Assembly (NCBI GenBank): GCA_018340805.1
Contig: JACMZG010001908.1
Coordinates: forward strand, 31,240,894-31,304,893
DNA from: Microvelia longipes
Lineage: Eukaryota; Arthropoda; Insecta; Hemiptera; Veliidae
DNA: 64,000 nucleotides
Direction: 5' to 3'
Shown here: positions 21,248 to 33,200 of the stretch, piece after piece
Position numbering within the stretch: position 1 is the first letter of the stretch
How the letters are laid out: every line of letters starts with the position of its first letter
Program-made: the position numbers and the translations under genes
Notes under the pieces: generated by a model
The model's database searches: none
Told to the model about the DNA's origin: nothing
What the model saw: the letters and a program-made list of their open reading frames with translations, nothing else

Positions 21248-24200
21248 CTAAAATAACATAGCTAGTTAATATTTAAATTTAAAACAATTTTTGAGACCAA
21301 ATTATAAAAAAAAAACACTAATAAATGTAAATAATTTATTGATTAAGTTTATTCCTAATAACGATAGATAGAAGATGAACATTTACCTTGTTATTGCTGG
21401 TTTGAACTACATCACTTCTGATACTAAAGTTATGATTGCTTTGAGAATGCATCTCCTTCAAAACATTGTACACTTGTATTAAACAATACGCATCCAAAGC
21501 TAAATCATAAAACAGAGATTTATAAATACATGGAAATAAAGTTTGCAAGATAATACAAGATTATTAAGAAATAATAATAATACAAATATTACAGTACTAA
21601 AATATTACAGTTATTTACTTAATTTTGTAATTTTTCAGACCAATAAAATTATTAAGGAATGGAAACCCTGTCTCTCAGCAAGTATAATTATAATAATGCC
21701 AGTTTAGAGCCTTGGATCCATCAGGGATAACCCCAGTGGGAAACACCTTAGGTGATAGAGACATCAGTTTCGTTCACATTATAATCTAAAATTTGGCAAT
21801 AATTTATATGAACAGTAATTTTATACAAACTGAGAGAATAGCCTGGGTTGCACCAAGACCTCTCTATTGTCAAAGGTTAGTATAAATAATGATGCTCTAA
21901 CTAGCCTCAGCAAGTACTTGGTACAAATTATTTACTTGTTATAGTTCTAACTTAATTTTATAAAGTATTTTGATAATTACAATAATAGATTAAAGATAAT
22001 ATAAGTAAATTCGTGGAGTTACTTTATGAACACTTATTATTAAAATGAATTTTCAGGAAAATTGTTATTAACAAATTGGAAACATTTCTTTAAATCTGAA
22101 CAGAAATTACCTGCATATTGAATCTGAGCCTGGCGTAAAGGTCTCTTCTCCCAATCAGACAGTTGTTCTCTCTTATCTAAGGGTTTCGAGAAGCAAAGAG
22201 CAACCAATTTGGACAAACCTCTCCATGATCTGGTGCTAGAACCCATATCTTCTGTGAAAATGTTAACAAAACCACATTAAAAATTGAGAAGAAAATATTA
22301 AGTCCTTATAAATCATTAAATAAAATAAAAATGCATGGATATATTTTTAAAAACAAATAAATAAAAAATAATAAAATAAATAGAGAACTAACATCAAGTT
22401 AAATTGTTTTTCTCTTTTGAATTTCTTCAATAATAACAACTGGTAATAGTTCCTTAATTATAAAAACTGGTAATAGTTTCTTAATAATAACACTTGTAAA
22501 GTTCCTTAATAATAACTAGTTCCTTAATAATAACCCTTGTAATAGTTCCTTAATAATAACTACTGTTATAGGTAATAGTTCCTTAATACACCTTGTAATA
22601 GTTCCTTAATAATAACTACTGTTAATAGTTCCTTAGTAATAACACCTTGTAATAGTTCCTTAATAATAACTACTGGTAATAGTTCCTTAATAATAAAAAC
22701 TGGTAATAGTTCCTTAATAATAACTACTGGTAATAGTTCTTAATAATAATACTGTAATAGTTCCTTAATAATACACTTGTATTCCTTAATAACTACTGTA
22801 ACCTTAATAATAACTAAACGTTCTTAATAATAACTTGTAATAGTTCCTTAATATAACTAAATAATAACGAAAACTCATATACTATCAGACAAAAGGGGGT
22901 AACAAAATATAAAGTTTCTCCAATATTAATAATTAATTTAATAAATAATTCAGAACATAATTTACCTGCATTGATTTCATGAGGGAATTTAACCTGAGAT
23001 TTTTTATTACCATATTTTCTTTCTTCTCGTAGTAAATCTAAAGATCCAACTCCACCAAGTTTAATAAATGATAGATCAGAGTAGTAATCAAATTTACATT
23101 GATCTTCATTTATCCCGTAACCTAAACATACAAGTGACAACTAAGTCAATACAAAGAATGAATAAAAAGCAGCAAATTTGATTTCCTTAAATATTTTAAT
23201 TAACTTAAGCCCATTACAATCAAAGTTTTCAAAAGAAGTTTAAAGCTAAAAATCTTTGTAAGAAAGAAATTAATGGCTAACTAAATTTTTATGAAAGGCT
23301 GTAAAAATATAATTTTGGTATGTTTATGAGTTGACAAAAAAATCAGTGGTATAACTAGTAATTTTTGGGTCACAGATTGAGGGAGATCTATTAATGTTAC
23401 AAATATTTAAATTTGTAACAATATTTGATTTGTTACAAATCTAATCTCCAAGACAAATCTTGGAAAACCGTAATAACCTGAGAATTAGTGTCGCCTAGTT
23501 GAGAACTAGAAAACTTTTTGACTTTAAAACGTGTTAGTAATCCTATTATTTTTAGGTCTCAAATATGGTGTTGGATACAAAAACTAATAGATATAATATG
23601 AAATTAAAAACTGCATTTAACTTCTTAAGCATAAGAAGCCTCTTCAAAAGGACTATTTTGTCAACATTATTGGTGCCTAAAAAGTTTTATATATTTATTA
23701 ATAATAAAATAGAAGAGTATATATAGGACTCTTTACATCCTTAAAAATTGCATTCTACATGTTGATTCAAATTAAATGTGATCAACATAATTTTTCTTAC
23801 CTAATTTAATAAAGCGGTTATTTGTGAAGAGTTTTTCATTAAGTTGCTTCCAGAAATCAACACTGCCATGTAAAACAGTTATATCAACGATAAAGATCTT
23901 GTTTTCAAAAGCAACCTGAAGCAGAGCAGGAGGTCTGGTGACATTGACGTTGCAGATTGATTTCCACTCTGTATCCAGTCCAACTGGTATTCCTGGTAGG
24001 GGAGTCGCTTCCTTTCCTTCCTCCTCGACAGGGGCAGGGTCGTTAGCCACCAACCCATCAATATATTGCAACATGGAATTGGCAGATTTAGCTGAGTCCA
24101 CAAATGTAACTAGTTTGGTAAGATTGTCAACTTTGTGAAATTCCTGGGTTAGTTCAACTCTGAAATATCAAACAAATTCATAAATAAGACACACAGTGTT

Positions 24201-27200
24201 GCAACACTGTGTCTACACAACTAATGTCAATTTGCATTATCATAATTATGATATTGTGTAAAAAATCTAAATCTTCAAATAACTAGATTGGCTCAGATTG
24301 GTAGTATTGAGCTGCACCAACAGTGTCTACATTGAATTGGAATGAAAAAGACTTGTGTAAAGTGTTGTCCTATATCCTAAATTTAAACCTCTTTGGTACC
24401 AGATAAATAGATGCAGATTAATATGTGCATGAGTCCTAAATAGGAATAGTTGATTTGTTGATAAGTATCATCAGTATTCTTAATAATTAAATTAAAAAAT
24501 TGCTCTATACCATTCGCAAGTTCATACAAAGCTAAGCTCATAGTGAATAAAATAATAAACTACAATACAAATCAATCACTTATTAACAATCTTATTTGTA
24601 AAAACTCAACTTTCATACAACTCCAACACACTGACAACATATCATATTTGTTTTTTTTAAAATGAAATTTCACTACAGAGATTTGTTCCTATTTGTTTAA
24701 AAAATTATGGTTTAATCTAAATCTTTAAATCCTAATTTTTCAAAAACAGTCTAGCTGTCAATAATAAAAATAATAATAAATTTACGTAAAAATCCCTTAT
24801 TTCAAGTATAATTCCTACATTTTTTCAAACTTATAAAAGTGTAAGAACATTTATTGTAGTTCATGATTTTAAAATACAAAAGAAAATTAGTATAAATTGA
24901 CTATAGTTAGTATTTAATTTCTCGTACAGAGCCCAAGTTTTATCATAAAATATAATAATAAACATAAAATACCTCTGTATTTCTTTAGGAAGTTCTACAT
25001 CACTAATGTTGTATTTATTGCAGTAATGTTCAGCTAAATATTCAGCTCCTTTTCTTTTTAATAAAGCCTGAACAAGATACAACTGCCTTTCTGCATTGTC
25101 GATGCAAAGAGCTTCTACTCTCTCTTTGAAGCTTTCCTCACCTTGAATCAATCAAAAATCAAAGGACTGAAGTTAGCTTTTTGAAGATAAGACAAAAGTA
25201 AACATATTAAATAAGATAAGACAAAAAATAAAAATATTAAATAAGATAAGACAAAAGTATTAAATCCCTCACATGAGATTTAAGCAAAATAATGGATTAA
25301 AAGTAAAAACAGCTTATCAGTATCAGTTGATCAGCGGTAAAGAGCTCGGCTTTGGATCTTAACAAACTAGTGGTCGTAGTTCAAATCTCACTAAGGGAAG
25401 TAATTTTTAAAATAATAATTCCTTAAAATATTTTAACCTCAAAAGTTAAAAATAAACTTTTGACCAAAATTGGATTTTTAACAAATTAAAAAAAATATAA
25501 AGCAGCAAATAAACAAAATACATGATGAGGGAAATAAAGCTTATTTCAATCCCTAGATAGATATATAACTATTTCACAGTTATTAAAAAATTAGAAATCT
25601 TAGTAAGCACACATTTCTATTGGATTAGTAAGAAAATTCGTATCTTTATTGAAACTTTATAACACTAAACAAGCATCTCAGACTTTAATATTTAGTTAAG
25701 CACAACATCAATGATAATGCAAATCTTCATACATTTTGACAAGCAAAATATAGAAATGTAAAGTACCTAGAATGGGTAGGTAACTCCTCATATTAATTTA
25801 TTTTGTATGTAACTGTGTAATGATCTAATAAATAGTTTACTATTCAAGCCCCAAATAATAAGCATGTTAAGATAATTAAAAAATACCAAATGTATCACTT
25901 TGAATAGAAGGTATCTAATAAATTTTATACAGCATACATCCCCTTTGTCAAACCTTTTAAGGTTTACTTCAAGTAAGAATCTAAATTAGTAAAGCTGTAA
26001 AACATTTTAATTATAATGAAGTAAAAGTATATTAACGATGAGAGGGCACAAATGAGACAATGTGAATATTGTTTTTACAGAACTATATTTCGCTCCACAT
26101 CATTTGTGCCAACTAATATGGAAACCAATCATGCAAATCATATGAAGTAAAAGTATAGTAACGATGAGAGGGCACAAATGAGACAATGTGAATATAGTTT
26201 TTACAGAACTATATTTCGCTCCACATCATTTGTGCCAACTAATATGGAGACCAATCATGCAAATCATATGAAGTAAAAGCTCAACTAAATTATCAAACTA
26301 TAATAATAACAACAAAAAATAGTGATTTTTTTAAAGAAAATTTGCTAACAATCCTTTATATATCTTTTAAGATCGTTTACACTTAACATATGTAATATAC
26401 AAAAAATATCATAATTAATAAATAAATTAAATTTACAAAAATGTTTATAAATTAAAACCCCCCAGAAAAAATAAAAACCTACTCATATCAAATCTACTGA
26501 AATTCTGAACATAGAATTTGATTTCCAATTCAATCATTTTCTTGTTGAAGTTTGGAGTCAGATCTTGTGAAACATTAAATTTCTTAATAACTTTTCTCAT
26601 AACACTCTCAATGTTTCTCTGTACATTTTGTAAAACATGCTTCTTGGGTGTATTCAAATTATAATCACTAGAACAGACAAATCAAGCAATTAATTTAGAT
26701 AACTAGTAGACATAATATGTTAATGGAATAAAAAAAACTACGTTTTTTCTTCCAATCTATTATAGTTGTTTAATTTCTTGGACCACAAAGAATTTAATTC
26801 TTAAAAGTTTAATTTCATTCTAAATATTAAAACCTTTAACTTCTAGTATACTAAAGTTTAACAATCAAAGAAACTCAATGATCGAGACCATCGTATAGTC
26901 GTAGTATGAAGTGCCTTCTCATTTTATAACCTTTAATAATAAGGAGCATCTGATCAAAAACAAACTCGATTTTTACACCGGGTCTGATGGAAAGTTGGCG
27001 TATTTTTTTCCTTTTTTTAAATGTTAGATGTGATTTTGTGAGTTATATTTTTTAAATTTCTCAATTTAGAGATGCTAATTGTACTTTGTATGACATTTTT
27101 AATCCCTGTAGTTGATGATAAAACAGATTTCATTATGAGTAAAGTATACGACATTATCATGACTGTGGTTTTTTTTGCCATTTTTTCATTAAATGTAAGT

Positions 27201-30200
27201 TAGAACTGAATATTGCTGTAATATTGCACTTTTGTAAAGTTTTATGGGTTATCAAAAATGAAGAACAAATACAATATGTTCAGGAAGGAGAAACAGAAAC
27301 AACATCAGTGTTGCAAGGTGAGTTTTATTTATTTATTTTTTTTTTACTTTCATTTGCTATATTATTTTGGTTTAATTTTACAATTATTTGCATTCAATAG
27401 AATGTGTGAGCGATTTGTGTACTAATTAAAAGTGAGTTTATTCAAGCTTCTTTGTACTTTGAAAACGTAGGTTCTGTTATTGTTAACTGGAAAACTAGTT
27501 AAATTAGATGGCCCTTATATTAATTATTTTTGTTTGTTAAGATGTTAAAAAACTATTGTCCAAAATAAGAATGAACCTATTCAAAAAATAGGGTGATAAA
27601 CATAATCATGCTGTGAAATGGATGAAGCTTATCAACCTTATGTCTTTTGCTCAAGCGTTAGAATTCCCGCCACATCTAACTGCATAGCAGCTTTATTTTG
27701 GAAATTGTTGTATAAAAGCTACAAGGGAAAACCTGTGAGCCAATAAGAAGTCAAGGCTCTCCTATCAGAACTGAAGCCTGTGATTAAATAAAGCTCAAAG
27801 AAGGTATAGGTGCTAGCTCAGGCTCACAAATTTTATCTCAGCATGCAATGTATGGGGGCTGGTTAAAAATGCCCCATTATTTTGCGTACCATTGTTCTAC
27901 TTGTAGAAAAAGTAGTTGTCTCACTTCCATCCCAACTACAGTATAACACATGGCCAAGATCAGTTGACAGCATGGGAAACTATTGTTGAGGAACCAATGA
28001 GATTGGTTCAATATGAAATAGTGATCATGGTTTAACATCAAGGACTAACCTCATTGGCTCCCTGGTATTCTTTTCCCTTGCTGACGACTGATTTTAACCG
28101 TGCGTTATACAATAATATATTCCACAAATTTTTGCATACTTTCTAATAAGTTTTTGGTTATATCTTGTTTCAGACATAACATGATGTGTTGTGCGATAGA
28201 GATACTGATCCCTACTTTGCAAAATTATGTTATTGTGCCTGAAATACTGTGCAAATTCTGGACCAAGAAGAAAATTTCAACATTAAAGAACAGAAAAACA
28301 AAAAATAAACCCTTTTAGCTTCTGTTAATAATTATATTAAAAGCATTAAATATATTTTTTAAATAATTTTTTTTACAAATGTAACAACTTGATTTATTAT
28401 ATTCTCCCTTTTATTGCATCATGACACTAAAGTTAAATTGAATAACTAGTAAAATAATTAAGAAATAAGTAACTAGTAAAAAAATTAGTGTGAGTAACAT
28501 AGTATAGAATTACTTGGTTCAAACACGGGGTCTGGGAGAGGGTTCAACTCCCCCGGCAGATGTTAAGCGAACAGGATTAAACACAGGGTTCAACTCTAAA
28601 ACTCATTTTTTATTGGGGTAGTCTAAACTATAGGGTAAAAATACCATGTGAACAGTGGGGTTAAACCTCTTGCCAAACCACACATGTGAATGAAGTATAT
28701 ATTACAGTGGGGCGAGTTTTGAAAAATCTATTTCTAAAAAGAACAGAATATTCTCCATGTTTTTAAATTGACTGCCACTCTGCAAATGACAAAAGTCATA
28801 ATATTTCGTAAACAATCCCTTTATGTGGTATTACATACTTGCAAAAAATAAAAATGTGAGTTATTGCTTCGTACGAATTCGTGTCACACCAAATAACCTT
28901 TATCAATGACAGGCAACATGACATTGGCCTCATCTAAGATAAAGTAGCCCTAGCGGCCTAAGTTTCTTCTTTTGAAATTCGCACACGTGTTGACAAATCG
29001 AAATAAGTGAGTGAAGTCACTTGTTGATTCTATTCCACTATAATCTTGGCATAATATTAAATGTTAATAAACAATTTAACATTCATACGCGAGCTCTTCG
29101 TTATAAAGAAAATAAATTATCTGGATATACAACTTTCTGGATTACAAAAATAAGCTTCATTTATCAGAAATCCAACTAATTACTGAAAGAATTGATAAAA
29201 AGAACGCAACTCAAAAAAATCCCATAAGAAACCATGATAAACAAATGGTTTGTTTTTTTATCAGAGGCTTTTCTCTCTTCAGGCGTGACGTCATAAGGCA
29301 CTTCATCAATACTTCTCAGTCAATATTACTTTTATGATTTTTATTTCAATAAATAAGTTTTTGAATGTTAACCTATTAAAACACACAAATTTTAGAAAGC
29401 AGCTGTCCAAGAGCTTAGTGCCAAAAAGGATTTATTTTGTCCCAATATGATTGAACATGAACACCAGTGAGTTCTTTATTGGACAGCTAAATGACACGTT
29501 ATTTAATCTGACATAAAAATGGGACGATTTAAACAAAATTTAGTTTGCATGTAGTATTAATTACATGTCAGAGCTGTATAGATTTTAGATAAAATTCTAA
29601 AATTGTTTTAACTTGTTGGCCAATATGGCACACCACTTAAATAAAATGTGTTATAAAAGTAAATTGTATATGGTTTGAAAGCTTTTGAAGAGTAGAATAA
29701 TAAAACATATGACACATATAAACAATATCTAAAATAACTTGGACATGGTCACTATGATTAAGATAAATACTAAGAAACAACAAACAAACTATTAGTTCTT
29801 AAGAGGAAACGTCAAATAGAACAAAACTTACACAAATTGTTGAGTTAAATCCTCAATAGAATAGAAAATAGAATCAGCGTATTTAATAACATCAGTTACT
29901 GAGTCTGGATGCTGTACAAGAAATGAAAAAACTTCAAAACAATTTCTCGACAAAAGGATTGGAAATAGATAGTCCTTCAATTCAAATTTATCTTCCATTT
30001 TGTAAAGACAAATCCAGTGGCATAACTGCAAAAAAAGAGAAAGTTATGTTTCTTGGCACAAAAAATAATTAACCCTTAAAAAATAAAAACTATAATTTAA
30101 ATAATAATAACTTAAAGAAAATGTTGAAGTATTTTACTTCCCGCTAAGCTAATAAACTAACCATCCTAATAAAGTTTGAACTTAAAGCAAACCAAGAACT

Positions 30201-33200
30201 GCAAAAATTATTAGCATGCTGGTATCCCTTAACAAAGTCATTTGTTAATTTAATACAGACATTTCAAGTTTTTTCATTGTTTAATTAATAACTTAAATGT
30301 ATCTGCCAAAAGTATAAATAAATATTATATTTTTTACAACAGGCTATATTAATTTCAGCTTCTAAATTATACAGCTGCTTCTATGATTGAGGTAGTTAAA
30401 GCATTGGTATTTATACAGATCTGTGATACCACAAGGTCAAGGAATAAAAAAATTCTTTAAGTAATTTTTCGCCAACTTAAGATTATTCTTTGAGTGTACA
30501 CATATCCGGTAAATCTTCGGTATACGGTGCACCCTGTTATCAATACTATATATCGATATATTTTTAGTTACGCGACATGTAAACGAGAACTGAGGACTTA
30601 AAAGATAAGCAGCATCGTTAATGATTAATTATAATTAAAACATTAAAAAACCATACAACAAATAAATGAAAACATAAACAACAAAAATATAATAAAAAAC
30701 CTGAAAATAACAAACACAAAAATACGTAGCATAAAATTGGATGTGGTGTATCATCGATTATTCTTATGAAAACATAGTTAAAACATTATAAAAACATAAA
30801 AATAATATGAAAATAGTTATAAACCATTTTACAACAAATAAATAAAAACACAAACAACAAAAAAACATTTTAAAAAAATAATAAAATATGTTCATAAACG
30901 TAAAAGAAAAGGCATCTATCGATTATTCCTACGTCATATCTCTAAACTAAAAATATATCGATATATAGTATTGATAACAGGGTGCACCGTATACCGAAAT
31001 TCAGCCCACATATCCTTTATTTAAAATTAATATCTAGGTTTGGGTCTCGTAAAGATAAATTTAAAAACTACTTACTGGAAGGAAACTTTTCTTCTCTTTC
31101 AGTTGATTCGACAAAATAAAAAGAAGCTCTGGGCTTTCAGTTAATTTATAAGTGTTAAAAATTAATTCTTTGATGTCTTTTGATGCAGCTCTAGAAGTAA
31201 CTGTGAGAGCCTTGAGCTGAGTTGTTTTATCAGCAAAGAAACCTCCATCAGGCTTCTCAGTATCAGGTTTGTTAAGCCACACTCCAAACTGTTTAGTAAC
31301 TGAAAAAAAATAATTAAGTTAAACATATGTCATTTTCATTACAGCATGAGAAAAAAACAGGTACAGGGTACCTTGGAACTTTTCCTCACATCGGATTAAA
31401 TACGCTCATCCTCTCTAGTTCGGATAGGCTTTGCTCAGTTTTCATTATTCAATGGCTCCTTGAACTTGCTGATATTCAAATCAGTAAAAACTTTTCTCCT
31501 TAAAAATTATTCTTGAAAACTGACAATTAGCCCCCCCCCCCTTTTACCAAAACCTCTTGCCCTCTATTTTACATACCCCTTATCCCTTACATATGCTTGG
31601 ATAGTTTTCTATTATTGGCAATAGAAAACTGATCCGAGTTTATAATAGGGCTATAGGGGAAACTCTGTACCCTACAGAAAACTTAGGAACTAAGGAAAAC
31701 TAAGGATACAAAGTTAGTGATAACAGGGAATTGGAAGTAAAAAAATAACAAAACTTACTATAGCAAGAAAAACTTCCAGTAAATCCATGGTCCACAATAA
31801 CTTCCAGAAATTCCACAAACTCAGAAAGAGGGTTTGTATACTTAGAAAATATTCCAACCAGCTCAGCATTGAATCTAGTAGGAGATCCTCTTCCTGGAAC
31901 AAGAAATAAAGAATGAAACAATATTTGACATAGAACATATACATAACAAAGTGCAGCGTCACTTAAATAAAAAAATATTAAAAGAAACAGCAATTTTTTT
32001 ATACTAATTAAGCCTTTTTGCTCTGCCTGATATACTTTACAGAAAAAATACAAAACTAATGTTATTAATCCCCTCCCTACTCTCCTCATCCACTTCAATT
32101 ATTTGAGCAACATGGGTGTCCTAGAATGAGAATGTCATTCTGCTAGCTAGCCACGAAAATTATTTTAAGAGAAAACTTACGAGAATTCCAGAGTTGCTTA
32201 AGAGAAGTTTTCAAAGCAACTAAATGAGGTGGGTAATTAGGTTGAGGCTTTCCATTCACAGAATTAGATCCTTCTGTGTCAGGACTAGAACCGTTCTCTT
32301 TAGATGCTCCATCAACAGCAGCCTATTACAAAAATAAAATAACGACAACAATTGGAAAAGGCCAATCTGGACTTTCAAATATACTCAACAATTTAAGTGA
32401 TTAAAAAATGAGGGATCAGAAGTAGAGACAGCGTTTCGACTACCTGTCACTTTTACTTCCCCCAAATATATGCATCACTGTGCCCCAAGTCCTGCCGTTC
32501 TGCTAATATTCACCAGCTAAAACAACCAGTTCAAGCAGGGTTTCCTTCAAGGGGGGTCCGGGGGGCATTACTACCTCCCTATAAATTTTAATTATTTTGA
32601 TAACACATTATGAGTAACAAAAAATTGGGTACAGGGTACGTTGGAACTTTTCATCATATCGAATTAGCTATGCTCATCCTCAGATAGAAATATATTCATT
32701 TTATTCCCAGCAGTCACCCATCCAGACATTGACCATGCTCGGAGCTGCTTTCATGATCAAACAAATCTCTTAGATTTATCATATTCAAACGAAACTTAAA
32801 CAACAAAAGTAAAGAAAAACACTTGCAGCAATTTTCAACTTAATTAGATTATTTTTTACATTTTTTTTAAATATAAAAATTATTTGATGAAAATTGAACT
32901 AATGGTGATAATGAAATAAAACTTGGCACATATGTTGGTCTTATATATGACTATACAGGTGCCAAATTTCATTATTGTCATTATTTTTGGTTAATAACGT
33001 AATATCAAAATTATTTTCCGGATAGCACAACTAGATCTGAAGGTTGACTTTTGAAACAAGTTTAAACTCTCTAGCATTACTACGCAGGGAGCTAGGATGA
33101 AAACAGATACACACACACATACAGACAACTTTGTATAAACCACTCAGGAGGTCTTAAACACACCTGAAATGGATAATTCAGGTGAAATCCTGGTTTAAAA

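Noticed and set aside
23879..24138. Two alternative frames over the exonuclease exon
   Set aside because: Shadows of Nibbler exon 8, whose own frame holds LDTEW and fits the splice phases.
28500..28580. tRNA-like words (GGGTTCAACTCC)
   Set aside because: A box B-like word only; no box A at the right spacing and no acceptor stem.
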